Shown here piece after piece: positions 1 through 8,772 of a DNA stretch of 64,000 nucleotides. The notes beneath the pieces are model-generated. The model was not told the origin of the DNA. It was given only the letters and a program-made list of their open reading frames with translations, and searched no databases. Within the stretch, counting starts at the first letter, position 1. The number at the start of each line of letters is the position of its first letter. This DNA is from Actinomadura citrea (GTDB lineage: Bacteria > Actinomycetota > Actinomycetes > Streptosporangiales > Streptosporangiaceae). The position numbers were made by a program, and so were the translations under genes. The DNA is taken from positions 5,208,001 through 5,272,000 of the forward strand of contig NZ_JACCBT010000001.1 in NCBI RefSeq assembly GCF_013409045.1, given 5' to 3'.

Positions 1-58
1 AGCCGCGCATCACCGAGCGGAACTCGCTGGCCTCCACGGGCTGGATCTGGCGAAGCAC
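1..58 (-). CDS. 5' end of a possible flavin reductase-like gene, cut by the window edge
   Basis: On the minus strand a GTG at 58-56 follows a strong ribosome binding site (GGAGGGA, about 6 nt upstream) and opens a frame that runs off the window edge. The 19 visible residues begin LRQIQPVEASEFRSVMRG after the start. The EFRSVM stretch resembles the N-terminus of short-chain flavin reductases, where a similar EFR-x-VM motif comes just before the FATGVTVVT signature; that signature would lie outside the window. The gene would be 84 bp downstream of the LuxR-type regulator on the same strand. The assignment rests on very few residues; the ribosome binding site is the firmer evidence. Confidence 0.35.
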   Translation of the reverse strand, partial: MLRQIQPVEASEFRSVMRG

Positions 59-142
59 GGCGCTCCCTCCGCTGGGCGAACGGTCGCCGACAACGTAGGC
101 CGCCCGCGTCGAGCCCGGTTCGCGTCCCGTCAGAGCCCGCCT

Positions 143-784
143 CTAGGGCTTGGTGCGGGGCGGATCGATGAGCCCCGCGAGGGCCGCGCGGTTGACCGCG
201 TCGAGCCGCGATCCCGCGCCGAGCTTGGCGAAGATGTTGCGCAGGTGGCGCTTGACCGTGGCCTCGGTGAGCGAGAGCCGGTTCGCGATCTGCCGGTTGG
301 TCAGCGCCCGCGCGGTGAGTTCGAGCACCTGCCGCTCCCGCTCGGTCAGCTGGACCGGCTGCGCCCCGTCGTCCTCGGGCAGGCTGCGCCGCGAGACGCT
401 GAGCACGATGCGCTCGGGGTCCTCCACCGCCTGGATCGCCGCGACCAGTTCGTTGCGCGACACCGTCTTCAGCAGGTAGCCGCGGATGCCCGCCTCCAGA
501 AGCGCGCGCAGCAGTTCGGGCCCCTCCTGCATGCTGAGGATGATGACCTTGGTGGCCGGCGAGTGCCGCCGGATGCGCCGCACCGTGGTGACGGGGTCCT
601 GGCCGGAACCCCCGACCTCCAGCAGGACGACGTCGGGCCGCAGGTCGGCGACGACCGTCAGGGCCTCGTCGCCGTTGCCCGCCTCGCCGACCACCTTCAG
701 ACGGTCGTCCTCTTCGAGGATCTCCCGCACGCCCTGCCGGACGAGGGTGTGGCTGTCGACGATCAGAATGGTCCGCAGCGTCAA
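143..784 (-). CDS. LuxR/NarL-type response regulator with altered receiver pocket
   Basis: A cytoplasmic DNA-binding protein of about 213 residues: receiver fold at residues 1-120 (starting LRTILIVDSH) and a C-terminal LuxR helix-turn-helix at about 148-205 (LTERERQVLELTA, then TEATVKRHLRNIFAKL). I chose TTG at 784 because the receiver begins immediately after it and a GGGGGCGG sequence lies just upstream; an ATG at 844 would add 20 residues without homology. The receiver is unusual. The usual phospho-acceptor aspartate is Glu56 (PDVVLLEV), and the acidic pair near the N-terminus is Asp-Ser (VDSH) rather than Asp-Asp. Phosphorylation as in NarL is therefore doubtful. No histidine kinase gene is adjacent, so it looks like an orphan regulator. 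Its target cannot be told from the sequence. Confidence 0.88.
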   Translation of the reverse strand: MTLRTILIVDSHTLVRQGVREILEEDDRLKVVGEAGNGDEALTVVADLRPDVVLLEVGGSGQDPVTTVRRIRRHSPATKVIILSMQEGPELLRALLEAGIRGYLLKTVSRNELVAAIQAVEDPERIVLSVSRRSLPEDDGAQPVQLTERERQVLELTARALTNRQIANRLSLTEATVKRHLRNIFAKLGAGSRLDAVNRAALAGLIDPPRTKP

Positions 785-1704
785 GACCGCCCCCGGAATG
801 CGGCGGGCTCGCGTTCCGGGCGAGGGCGGCGCTTCACTGAGCATCCGGCGGCATGCTCTTTCGGCCATTCGCTCATGAAGGCTCCGATCGGCGCGGTCTG
901 GTCGCAGTCCGAGTCCGGATGCGGCCGCCCGCCACCCATCCCACCGTATTGCGAAATTCAATCTTCAACCGACTGGAGAAACACGCCCCGTTGCCCGTCT
1001 GCGAGGCAACGGTAACACGCACCGATCTGGTCCGCCACCCGCCGATCGCCATTCCGATTCCGGCCCGGATACCGGTCGGCGCGGCCTTCTGAACGGCCGA
1101 CTTCTCCGCGGCCGGCCCTCTCGCCAAACCCCCGCCCGCACTCGACGGTCCCGGGCGCGGCGGCGCCTCGGCTCGGCCCGCCCGGACGCCCGGCCGACCC
1201 CGTCTCGGGACGCGGGGCTCGCGCGACCGCCGCCTCAACGCCACCAGCACGCCCACCACCTGCCGGAACGCCGGTCAGCACCCTGAACGGGCGCCTCTCG
1301 ACCCGGATCCCTCGCTCATCTCACCAAGGCACCTGTTGCCAATTCCGGCCTCGTCAGTCATCCATCCGGAAACCGATCACGGGTCACAGGATGGCCTCGG
1401 CAGTGCGCACCGAGTGACAACTCGCAGATTAACGAACGTCCATCGCCGGCCGGGGTTCCCCTCCAAGAGCCTCGATTGCCACTCCGGACACTGAAATCCT
1501 GTAAGTCGCGCACCCCTCTTCGCGGACGTTTCCCCTTGCGCGAAGTGACGGCTTCCGGTAATACCGCCTACCGCTGCGGCCGCGGCCCTCACGTCCTCCG
1601 CGGGGCCCCCGATAAAGATCGAAATTCTCCGGCCGGCGCGCGCGATCCCAGGAGGGCGCCGCACCTGGGATCACGGAGGTTCGGACGGCGGGACCGCCGG
1701 GGGT
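785..1704. other. Long intergenic region without a convincing gene
   Basis: About 920 bp separate the LuxR-type regulator from hmp. Short open frames here lack ribosome binding sites, recognisable protein motifs and the codon bias of neighbouring genes. The part from roughly 1320 to 1560 is less GC-rich than the surroundings and is the likeliest place for promoters. The one clear structure I see is the hairpin at 988-1012, listed separately. Confidence 0.6.
988..1012. repeat. 8-bp perfect inverted repeat (hairpin or operator)
   Basis: CCGTTGCC at 988-995 and GGCAACGG at 1005-1012 form a perfect 8-bp stem with a 9-nt loop. It lies about 200 bp upstream of the LuxR-type regulator start. No T-run follows, so an operator is as likely as a terminator. 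Confidence 0.4.
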
Positions 1705-2901
1705 TCAGCTGCCCGTCGCCCACAGGTCTGGGCCGAAGACCTCGTAGTGAACGCGTTCGTCCGAGACTCCGGCGCCGGCCAGTCCGCGCCGGATCTCGCG
1801 CATGAACGGGATCGGCCCGCACATGAAGACGCGGGCCTTGCGCGGCAGCGGCAGTCGGGTGACCTCGATCCGGCCGGGCCGGACGTCCTGGTCCTCTTCC
1901 CCGCCTGTGTCCTCGTACCAGGTCAGCTGCTGGAAATGGGGCATCCTGGCGCCCGCCTCGGCGATCTGCCGCCGCAGCGCGTGGGTGCGGGCGCTCCGGT
2001 CGGCGTGCACGGCCAGGACGCGGCGGCCCGGCTGCTCCACCGCCAGGTGGTCGATCATCGCGGCGACCGGGGTGATGCCGATCCCCGCGCTGATCAGGAC
2101 GAGGGGATCGCCGTCGTCCTCCATCACCACGTCGCCGAACGGCGGGGACAACTCGACGACGTCGCCGACGGCGTTCTCGAACAGGAACGTCGAGACGGCG
2201 CCGTCGGGGGCGGTGGCGTCGCCGCGCACGCGCCGCAGGGTGATCTGGACGGTGTCCCCGGTCGCTCGCGACAGCGTGTACTGGCGGGGCTGGCGCAACC
2301 CGTCCGGCAGCGTGACCGCGAGAGAGACGTACTGACCCGGCCGGTGCGCGGGCACCCTGCCGCCGTCGGCGGGGGCGAGGACGAGGGAGACGGTGTCCTC
2401 GGCCTCGTCCCGCCGCTCGGTGACCCGCCACGGCCGGAACGGCGCCGCCGGGTCGCAGGCGGCGTCCCGGTACAGGCGTGCCTCCTCCGCGATCAGCAGC
2501 GTCGCGAAGAGCCAGTACACCTCGGACCAGGCCGCGTGCACCCGCGGTGTCACCGCGTCGCCGAGCACCTCGGCGACCGCGTCCATCAGGTGCCGGCCCA
2601 CGATCGTGTACTGCTCGGGGCGGATGCCGAGCGAGGCGTGCTTGTGCGCGATCCGCGAGAGGATCTGCTGGAAGGGGATGGCCGACTCCTCCGTCACCAG
2701 GTGCTCGGCGAACGCGGCCACCGAGCCGGCCAGTGCCCGGCGCTGCTCGCCGTTGGCCTGGTTGCCCTGGTTGAACAGGTGTCGCAACTCGGGGTGGGCG
2801 GCGAACATCGCGGTGTAGAACTCTCCGGTGATCGCGGTGCCGTTGGCGGTGACGGCGGGCAGCGTGGCCCGCACGATCTCGGCGTGGTCGGACGAGAGCA
2901 T
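1705..2901 (-). CDS. hmp: Flavohemoglobin, nitric oxide dioxygenase
   Basis: Hmp oxidises NO to nitrate with O2 and NAD(P)H in the cytoplasm. The 398 residues comprise a globin domain (about 1-140), an FAD domain with RQYTLSRA near residue 203, and an NAD-binding domain ending in GPIPFMREI and FGP. Globin-pocket residues can be placed: Tyr29 (GEFYTAMF), Gln53, and the proximal His88 in AHKHASLGI. The ATG at 2901 is preferred over an upstream TTG because GAGGAAGG lies 5 nt before it. It overlaps the nsrR stop codon as TGATG, so translation is probably coupled to nsrR. Length and architecture are standard. Expression should be derepressed by NO through the co-transcribed NsrR. Confidence 0.95.
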   Translation of the reverse strand: MLSSDHAEIVRATLPAVTANGTAITGEFYTAMFAAHPELRHLFNQGNQANGEQRRALAGSVAAFAEHLVTEESAIPFQQILSRIAHKHASLGIRPEQYTIVGRHLMDAVAEVLGDAVTPRVHAAWSEVYWLFATLLIAEEARLYRDAACDPAAPFRPWRVTERRDEAEDTVSLVLAPADGGRVPAHRPGQYVSLAVTLPDGLRQPRQYTLSRATGDTVQITLRRVRGDATAPDGAVSTFLFENAVGDVVELSPPFGDVVMEDDGDPLVLISAGIGITPVAAMIDHLAVEQPGRRVLAVHADRSARTHALRRQIAEAGARMPHFQQLTWYEDTGGEEDQDVRPGRIEVTRLPLPRKARVFMCGPIPFMREIRRGLAGAGVSDERVHYEVFGPDLWATGS

Positions 2902-3365
2902 CAGCAACCTTCCTCTGCGGGGGTCGGCGCGCCGGCGGACGCCGGCGGCGCCAGGGAGAGCAGGACCGGTCCGGTCGGATCGGCCACCAGCTCACGCAGT
3001 CGCACCTGGTCCAGCGACGCCAGGAAGGCCGCCTGCGCCGCCCGCAGCACCCCGCGCAGGCGGCAGCCGCCGCGCAGCGGGCAGGGCGGGCTGTCGCATT
3101 CGACCGCTTCGCCGGGTCCTTCCAGTACGCGGACGATCTCGCCGACCGGGAGGTCGGTCACCCCGTCGGCGAGGACGACGCCGCCTCCGCGGCCGCGGGT
3201 CGTGCTGACGAACCCGTCCCTGCGGAGCCGCTGGACGATCTTCGCCATGTGCTGCGGCGCGACCCGCAGGCGCTCGGCCATCTCGGCGGCGGAACGCCGC
3301 TCGTTCCGCGCGCCCAGCAGCATCAGCACGCGCAGGGCCAGGTCGGTCGACTGGGTCAGGTGCAC
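2901..3365 (-). CDS. nsrR: Rrf2-family NO-sensing repressor NsrR
   Basis: A 154-residue Rrf2 winged-helix regulator. The helix-turn-helix covers about residues 9-62 (AAEMAERLRVAPQHMAKIVQ). Cys90, Cys95 and Cys101 (spacing C-x4-C-x5-C) and Asp8 match the ligand set known for [4Fe-4S] NsrR proteins, where three cysteines and an N-terminal aspartate from the partner subunit hold the cluster. NO reacts with the cluster and relieves repression. The GTG at 3365 is the start. The gene is first in a two-gene operon with hmp, which starts at its stop codon. A 23-bp imperfect palindrome lies just upstream and is the likely operator, implying autoregulation. Confidence 0.93.
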   Translation of the reverse strand: MHLTQSTDLALRVLMLLGARNERRSAAEMAERLRVAPQHMAKIVQRLRRDGFVSTTRGRGGGVVLADGVTDLPVGEIVRVLEGPGEAVECDSPPCPLRGGCRLRGVLRAAQAAFLASLDQVRLRELVADPTGPVLLSLAPPASAGAPTPAEEGC

Positions 3366-3382
3366 GGCTTGATCATAGTTTT

Positions 3383-3405
3383 AATCGGAATCACAAAGTC
3401 TGATT
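3383..3405. promoter_or_regulatory. Probable NsrR operator
   Basis: An AT-rich 23-bp imperfect palindrome lies 17 bp upstream of the nsrR start. Its outer arms AATCGGA and TCTGATT pair at six of seven positions, and 7 of 11 positions pair over the full half-sites. The size and placement fit Rrf2/NsrR operators, and it would block transcription of nsrR-hmp. Confidence 0.6.
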
Positions 3406-3598
3406 TAGCTCTGTGGGGATCGCCACAGGCCCGGCCGTGTACGTCGTGACGTGCGGCGGTACCGCGGGTGCGCGTCACCGCCCTCCCCGGCCGGCCCACC
3501 TCCCCTGGTTTCGGTCGGATCTGGGAGGCGGATTCGGGCATCCGGAGCCGGGTAGGGGACCGACGCGAGAGTCACGGCGGGGGAAATCGCGAATCAGG

Positions 3599-4486
3599 AT
3601 GAGTCTTCTCGGAATGGCCGTCGCGGTGGTGGCGGCCTGCCTCATCGGTCTGGGCTTCGTGGCGCAGCAGCACGCGGCCTTCCAGGAGCCGTTGGGACGG
3701 ATCCTGCATCCGAGCCTGCTGCTGGACCTGCTGCACAGCCGGCTGTGGCTGGCCGGGATCGCCCTGATGATCGCCGGTCAGCTCGTCTTCGCGTTCGCGC
3801 TGGACCTCGTCGGCGTCGCCCAGGCCACGCCGGTGCTCACCGTCAACCTCGTCTTCGCTCTGATCGCCGCGCATGTGATCTACCGGGAGCCGTTCGGCGT
3901 CAGGGCACTGGTGGGGTCGCTGATGCTGACCGGCGGGGTCGCGCTGTTCCTGGGCGTCGGGCAGCCGCACGGGGGCACGCCGCCCGGCACGCACTCCCTT
4001 CGCTGGTTGGGCGGGGCGGTCGTGCTGGTCCTCGCCGTGCTGGTCGCGGTGGGAGGAGGCCACCGGGACCTGAGGGTCCGGGCGATGCTGCTCGCCTCGG
4101 CCGCCGGGCTGCTCTTCGGCCTCCAGGACACGCTGACCCGCAGCGTCGTGCTGCTGTTCGCCGGGGGCGTGGCCGACGCCTTCAGGACGTGGCAGCCCTA
4201 CGGCCTGGTGTGCGTCGGGGCTCTCGCCCTGCTGTTCGCGCAGTCGGCCTTCGACGCGGCGCCGCTGCGCATCTCGCTGCCCGCCAGTACTGCGGCCGAG
4301 CCGCTGACCGCGATCGCGCTGGGCGTCGTGATCTTCGACGAGAAGATCCGGCTGTCCACCCGTGACCTGGCCCTGGAGGCGCTGGGCCTGGCGGGCATGG
4401 TGGCGGGCATCGTCGTCCTCGGCCGGTCGCCGTATCTCGGCAAACCGGGCGAAATGGCATCGCGGGACGGGAGTGCGGGCCAATGA
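3599..4486 (+). CDS. DMT-superfamily membrane transporter, first of a coupled pair
   Basis: A 295-residue integral membrane protein with about nine to ten hydrophobic helices and almost no soluble loops (for example MSLLGMAVAVVAACLIGLGF at the N-terminus). Composition and length fit the drug/metabolite transporter superfamily, as an EamA/NIPA-like protein. Start at ATG 3599 is chosen because the hydrophobic helix begins there and a purine-rich GGGGGAAA lies upstream; an earlier GTG would add 62 Arg/Gly-rich residues. Its last codons overlap the next gene (ATGA), which encodes a second protein of the same fold, so the two may form a heterodimer. Substrate unknown. Confidence 0.85.
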   Translation: MSLLGMAVAVVAACLIGLGFVAQQHAAFQEPLGRILHPSLLLDLLHSRLWLAGIALMIAGQLVFAFALDLVGVAQATPVLTVNLVFALIAAHVIYREPFGVRALVGSLMLTGGVALFLGVGQPHGGTPPGTHSLRWLGGAVVLVLAVLVAVGGGHRDLRVRAMLLASAAGLLFGLQDTLTRSVVLLFAGGVADAFRTWQPYGLVCVGALALLFAQSAFDAAPLRISLPASTAAEPLTAIALGVVIFDEKIRLSTRDLALEALGLAGMVAGIVVLGRSPYLGKPGEMASRDGSAGQ

Positions 4487-5352
4487 TCGCCGTCATCCTG
4501 GGATTGCTGGCCGGCGCGGCCAACGCCCTGGCGTCGGTGCTCCAGCGGCGGGCCGCCAGGACCGCGCCCGAAGCCGACGCCTTCAAGCCGTCCCTCATCC
4601 TCGACCTGCTGTGGCAGCCCCTCTGGCTCGGCGGGGTGGGCGCGCTCATCGCCGCGTTCCTCCTGCAGGCCGCGGCGCTGTCGATCGCGGGGCTGGCGCT
4701 GGTCCAGCCGCTGCTGGCCTCCGAACTGCCGTTCACCATGATCCTCATCGCCCTGCTGCCGCCGCGCGGGCTGCGCCAGGTGCCGTGGACGGGTGTCACC
4801 GTCCTCACCGTGGGCCTGGCCGGGCTGCTCGTCGCCGCCGCTCCCAGCGAGGGCCTGGGCGCGCCGGGCCCCGGCGAGTGGCTCATCGCGACGGCCGCCA
4901 CGGTGGGCTGCGCCGCCGCCCTGGTGGCGGCGGCCTGGTCCATCCGCGGGCCGATCCGCGGCGTGCTGCTGGGCGTGACGACGTCCCTGGGCTTCGCGCT
5001 GACGGCGGCGTTCATGAGGACGGCCACGCGCGCCTTCTCCGGCGGTTTCGTCGCCGTCCTCACGACCTGGGAGCTCTACGCCATGGCCGTGGCGGGGGTC
5101 GCGAGCCTGTTCCTGCTCCAGAACGCGCTGCAGAGCGGCAGTCTGGTGGCCGTGCAGCCCGCCCTGACGGTCACGGACCCGGTCGCCAGCATCCTGCTGG
5201 GGGTCGGGCTCTTCGAAGAGAGCATCCGGACCGGTCCGTGGATCGCCGCGGAGATCCTGAGCATCGTGCTGATCCTGCTCGGCAGCGGCGCCATCGCCCG
5301 GTCCCCCCTGCTGCACGACGACCGCGCCGTCACCCCAGCGCGGCGCGAATGA
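4483..5352 (+). CDS. DMT-superfamily membrane transporter, second of a coupled pair
   Basis: A 289-residue membrane protein, paralogous in layout to the upstream gene, beginning MIAVILGLLAGAANALASVL and holding about nine transmembrane segments. A glutamate in GVGLFEESIR near the end matches the position of VVIFDEKIR in the partner, suggesting a shared functional motif in the last helical repeat. The ATG overlaps the upstream stop as ATGA, so the pair is translationally coupled and probably works as one complex. The 3' end overlaps the convergent glycosyltransferase gene by 23 bp. Substrate unknown. Confidence 0.85.
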   Translation: MIAVILGLLAGAANALASVLQRRAARTAPEADAFKPSLILDLLWQPLWLGGVGALIAAFLLQAAALSIAGLALVQPLLASELPFTMILIALLPPRGLRQVPWTGVTVLTVGLAGLLVAAAPSEGLGAPGPGEWLIATAATVGCAAALVAAAWSIRGPIRGVLLGVTTSLGFALTAAFMRTATRAFSGGFVAVLTTWELYAMAVAGVASLFLLQNALQSGSLVAVQPALTVTDPVASILLGVGLFEESIRTGPWIAAEILSIVLILLGSGAIARSPLLHDDRAVTPARRE

Positions 5353-6403
5353 CGTGCTCGGCCCGGACGGCGTCGAACAGGACGTCCACCCGCCGCGCCC
5401 GGGCCATGCGGACCCGCTCGTTCCCGAGCCCGTCCAGCATCTCCAGGAGTTCGGCGGGCGACCGCGCGAGAGCGCTCAGGCCGGCCCGCTCCATCGCCTC
5501 GGCGCCGTCGCGTCCGTGGCCGGGGATGGGCCGGTAGGAGACCACCGGCAGCCCGCACGCGAAAGCCTCCCGGCACGTCTGCCCGGCCGCGTTGTCGACC
5601 AGCGCGTACGCGCCCGACATCAGGCCGGGCATGTCGTCCCGCCAGCCGAGGGCGTGCCCGGCCCCGGCGGCCCGGATCCGGGCGCGCAGCCGCCGGTTCC
5701 GTCCGCACAGCACGACCGGCAGGTACCGGCCGGACGCCGCGAGCCCGCGGGCCGTCTCGGTCACCCGGCCGACGCCCCAGGCCCCCGCGGAGATCAGCAC
5801 GATCCGCTCCCCGGGCCGCGCGCCGACCGCGTCCCGCAGCCGTCCGCCGTCGTCCGCACGCCCGAATCCGGGCCGCACCACGGGCGCGACCCGGCCGGCC
5901 GGACGTCCCGTCCGCTCCGCCACCGCCCGCGCCGAGGCCTCGTCCGGGCACAGGAAGCGGTCGTTGCCCGGGTGCGCCCACATCCGGTGCGCGACGAAGT
6001 CGGTCACCAGCACGAGCGACGGCGCATCCAGCCGCCCCCGCAGGCGCATCCACCCCGCGACCTGCGCCGCGACATGAAAGGTCGACACCACCACGTCCGG
6101 CGGCGGTTCCGACGCCCGCCGCTCCAGCCTCCTGGCGATCAACACCGTGAGCGGCGACGCGGGCGGCGGGTGCGGCGCCACGAAGAACGCCCGGTAGATC
6201 CACTCGTACAGCCACGGCGCCCCGCGGAGCATCGCCCCGTACGTCCGCCTGAGCCCGCCCCCGAGGCGCAGCGGGACCAGGTCCAGGACGTCGACGACGC
6301 ACACCTCCACGCCCCACGGCGCGATCCGGCGCGCCAGTTCCCCGGCGACCGCGTCGTGGCCCGCGCCCATGGCCGCCGTGAGGATGAGGAGCCGTTTGCC
6401 CAT
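5330..6403 (-). CDS. MGDG-synthase-type glycosyltransferase (GT-B fold)
   Basis: A 357-residue protein starting MGKRLLILTAAMGAGHDAVA, the glycine-rich opening of the monogalactosyldiacylglycerol synthase/MurG superfamily. The N-terminal acceptor half (about 1-165) includes STFHVAAQVAG and LVTDFVAHRMW. The donor-sugar half (about 200-357) includes ISAGAWGVGRV and the NAAGQTCREAFACGLPVVSY stretch that contacts the nucleotide sugar. Such enzymes transfer a hexose to diacylglycerol or a related lipid at the membrane face. GGGGGA lies about 9 nt before the ATG. It diverges from the polysaccharide deacetylase gene with only 29 bp between, hinting at shared control and a cell-envelope role. The exact lipid acceptor is not inferable. 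Confidence 0.82.
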   Translation of the reverse strand: MGKRLLILTAAMGAGHDAVAGELARRIAPWGVEVCVVDVLDLVPLRLGGGLRRTYGAMLRGAPWLYEWIYRAFFVAPHPPPASPLTVLIARRLERRASEPPPDVVVSTFHVAAQVAGWMRLRGRLDAPSLVLVTDFVAHRMWAHPGNDRFLCPDEASARAVAERTGRPAGRVAPVVRPGFGRADDGGRLRDAVGARPGERIVLISAGAWGVGRVTETARGLAASGRYLPVVLCGRNRRLRARIRAAGAGHALGWRDDMPGLMSGAYALVDNAAGQTCREAFACGLPVVSYRPIPGHGRDGAEAMERAGLSALARSPAELLEMLDGLGNERVRMARARRVDVLFDAVRAEHVIRAALG

Positions 6404-6432
6404 GCGATCGTTCCCCCTGTGAGACTGGTCCC

Positions 6433-7164
6433 ATGTCGCATCTGACGCGGGGTCTCGCCGGGGTCCTCCTGGCGCACGCCCTGCCCGCCGCGACCTGGCT
6501 TCCGCCCGTCCGCCGCCTGACTCCCCGTCTCGCCGGCCGCGGCGGAGCCCGCCATGTCGCGCTCACCCTGGACGACGGGCCCGATGCCGCCTCCACGCCC
6601 CTCTTCCTGGACGAACTGGCCCGCCTCGGCTGTCATGCGACCTTCTTCGTCCTCGGCGCGATGCTCGAGCGCAGCCCGTCCCTGGGGCGGCGCATCGTCG
6701 CCGACGGCCACGAGATCGCCGTCCATGGATGGCACCACGACAACGCCCTGAAGACCCGCCCCGGCCGTGTCTCCGCCGAGGTGCGCCGCACCGTCCGCCT
6801 CATCGAGGACGTGTGCGGCGCCACCCCCTCCTGGTACCGCCCCCCGTACGGCGTCTTCAGTGCCGAAGCCCTCTTCGCGGCCCATCGCGACAACCTGCGG
6901 CCCGTCCTGTGGACGGCTTGGGGCAGAGACTGGACGGCCTCCGCGACGCCTCGTTCCGTGTTGGCCACGCTCTCCCCCGGCCTGGACGGCGGCGCGACGC
7001 TTCTTCTGCACGACAGCGACGCCACCTCGACACCGGGCGCATGGAGAGCGTCCCTCGGCGCCCTCCCCGGCGTGGTGGCGACCTGTCGCGCCACCGGCCT
7101 GACCGTCGGCCCGCTGCGCGACCACGAGGTCTACTCCTCAAGGACGTCACCTGGTCACTCATAA
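6433..7164 (+). CDS. Polysaccharide deacetylase (NodB domain, CE4)
   Basis: A 243-residue protein with a short hydrophobic N-terminus (about residues 5-22, LAGVLLAHALPAATW), which could be a signal peptide or anchor, followed by a NodB domain. The catalytic aspartates are in LTLDDGPD (about 47-54), the metal-binding His pair in VHGWHHDN, and the RPPYG motif follows at about 138. CE4 enzymes remove N- or O-acetyl groups from peptidoglycan, chitin-like or other polysaccharides outside the cell. No convincing ribosome binding site precedes the ATG, and the leader before it is at most 29 bp, so it may be translated nearly leaderless. The last 10 bp overlap the convergent MFS gene. Confidence 0.85.
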   Translation: MSHLTRGLAGVLLAHALPAATWLPPVRRLTPRLAGRGGARHVALTLDDGPDAASTPLFLDELARLGCHATFFVLGAMLERSPSLGRRIVADGHEIAVHGWHHDNALKTRPGRVSAEVRRTVRLIEDVCGATPSWYRPPYGVFSAEALFAAHRDNLRPVLWTAWGRDWTASATPRSVLATLSPGLDGGATLLLHDSDATSTPGAWRASLGALPGVVATCRATGLTVGPLRDHEVYSSRTSPGHS

Positions 7165-8717
7165 CCAGACGGCGTCCGTCCATGCTGGCGCGCCGCCGTG
7201 GCCTCCTCGGACGGTTCCCGCGGCGCGGCCTCCGCGGGACGGGTCAGCGGGCCGCGGGGCAGGAGCACGCCGCAGACGAGGGCGCCGGCCGCGAAGATGC
7301 CGGCGCACCACCAGAACACCGTGGTGTAGCCGTGGACCGCCGCGAGCTGGAGCATCTGCGGCGTCGGCCGCCCGTGCAGATGGTCGGCCAGGTAGCCGCT
7401 GGTGGCGCCGGCCGCGATCGTGTTGAGCAGCGCCGTGCCGATCGAGCCGCCCAGTTGCTGCCCGGTGTTGATGCTCGCCGAGGCCACCCCCGCGTCCCGC
7501 GGCTCCACGCCGAAGGTGCCGGTGGCGGCCGCCATGCCGAAGATGAGCCCCATGCCGGCGCCGATGACCATGAGCGGGCCGAGCAGCGCCGGCCCGTAGC
7601 CCGAATGGGCGCCGATCCTCGTCAGCCACACCATGGCGCCCGAGCTGAGCAGCATGCCGGCGACGACCATCGGCCCGGGGCCGAACCGCGGCATCAGCCT
7701 GGTGTTGCCCAGGACGGCCATGGCACCGCTGAGCACCACCATCGGCAGCATGGCCAGCCCCGACCTGACGGCCGAGTACCCCAGGGTCACCTGCATGTAG
7801 TAGACGAGGAACAGGAAGACGCCGAACGTGCCGGCCCCGCTGATCAGGATCGTGAGGTAGGCGCCGGCGCGGACGCGGTCGAGCACGATGCGGGGCGGCA
7901 GCAGGGGGTGCGCGGTGCGCGCCTGCCAGGCCGCGAAAACGATCAGCAGGACGACACCGATCGCGAGGAAGCCCCAGGTCGAGGGCGTGCCCCAGCCGTG
8001 GGACGCGGCGTTGGAGAAGCCGTAGACCAGGCAGAGCATCCCCCCGGACACCGCCACCACGCCCGGAACGTCCAGGCGGCCGCCCGGCGTCCTGTGCTGC
8101 CTTCCGATCAGCAGCGCTCCCCCGATGATCGCGATCGCGGCGAAGACGAGGTTGACGTACATGCACCACCGCCAGGACAGGTAGGACGTCAGCGCACCGC
8201 CGAGCAGCAGCCCGAGGCCGCCGCCGGCGGCCGCGACCGCGCCGTAGACGCCGAACGCCCTGGCCCGCTCCCCGGGGTCCCGGAAGGTCGTGGTCAGCAG
8301 CGACAGGGCGGACGGCGCCAGCAGGGCGCCGAAGGCCCCCTGGCAGGCGCGCGCCGTCACCAGCATCGAGAAGTCGACCGAGGCGCCGCCGACGGCGGAG
8401 GCGGCCGCGAAGCCGACGAGCCCGGTCAGGAAGGTCGCCTTGCGGCCGGCCAGGTCGGCCAGGCGTCCGCAGAACAGCAGCAGACTCCCGAACGACAGCG
8501 CGTACGCGGTCACGACCCACTGCCTGTCGGCGGTCGAGAAGTCCAGCGCGCGCTGCGCCGACGGCAGCGCGAGGTTCATCACGGTCAGGTCGAGGACGAC
8601 CATGAGCTGGGCGGCGGCGATGACGGCGAGGACGAGCCATCGTCTCGGATCCAGGTCCGTCGTCCCGGCCGCGCCGGCCCCGGGCCCGGCCACCGGGACC
8701 GCACTGCGTGCAGGCAT
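7155..8717 (-). CDS. MFS drug/H+ antiporter, DHA2 (14-TMS) type
   Basis: About 520 residues with 14 predicted membrane helices and the DHA2 signature region LMVVLDLTVMNLALPSAQ in helix 1, plus GRLADLAGRKATF after helix 2 (motif A). The family exports small toxic molecules against a proton gradient. I chose ATG 8717, since AAGGAG stands exactly 6 nt before it; an in-frame ATG two codons earlier directly abuts the ribosome binding site and is less likely. It is divergent from an ECF41 sigma factor gene, with a perfect 13-bp inverted repeat midway between the two starts. This suggests the sigma factor controls the exporter. Confidence 0.9.
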   Translation of the reverse strand: MPARSAVPVAGPGAGAAGTTDLDPRRWLVLAVIAAAQLMVVLDLTVMNLALPSAQRALDFSTADRQWVVTAYALSFGSLLLFCGRLADLAGRKATFLTGLVGFAAASAVGGASVDFSMLVTARACQGAFGALLAPSALSLLTTTFRDPGERARAFGVYGAVAAAGGGLGLLLGGALTSYLSWRWCMYVNLVFAAIAIIGGALLIGRQHRTPGGRLDVPGVVAVSGGMLCLVYGFSNAASHGWGTPSTWGFLAIGVVLLIVFAAWQARTAHPLLPPRIVLDRVRAGAYLTILISGAGTFGVFLFLVYYMQVTLGYSAVRSGLAMLPMVVLSGAMAVLGNTRLMPRFGPGPMVVAGMLLSSGAMVWLTRIGAHSGYGPALLGPLMVIGAGMGLIFGMAAATGTFGVEPRDAGVASASINTGQQLGGSIGTALLNTIAAGATSGYLADHLHGRPTPQMLQLAAVHGYTTVFWWCAGIFAAGALVCGVLLPRGPLTRPAEAAPREPSEEATAARQHGRTPSGYE

Positions 8718-8749
8718 GATCATCTCCTTGTCGCTTCGAGCGGAGTCAC

Positions 8750-8763
8750 GTCGAAGGTTCGAC
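8750..8763. repeat. Small palindrome upstream of the MFS gene
   Basis: GTCGAA at 8750-8755 and TTCGAC at 8758-8763 form a perfect 6-2-6 palindrome between the MFS start and the larger inverted repeat at 8773-8813. It may be an additional regulator site. Confidence 0.4.
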
Positions 8764-8772
8764 GACACGGGC

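Noticed and set aside
1377..1674. Short open frames between the LuxR-type regulator and hmp
   Set aside because: No ribosome binding sites, no motif, and several mutually overlapping frames of similar quality.
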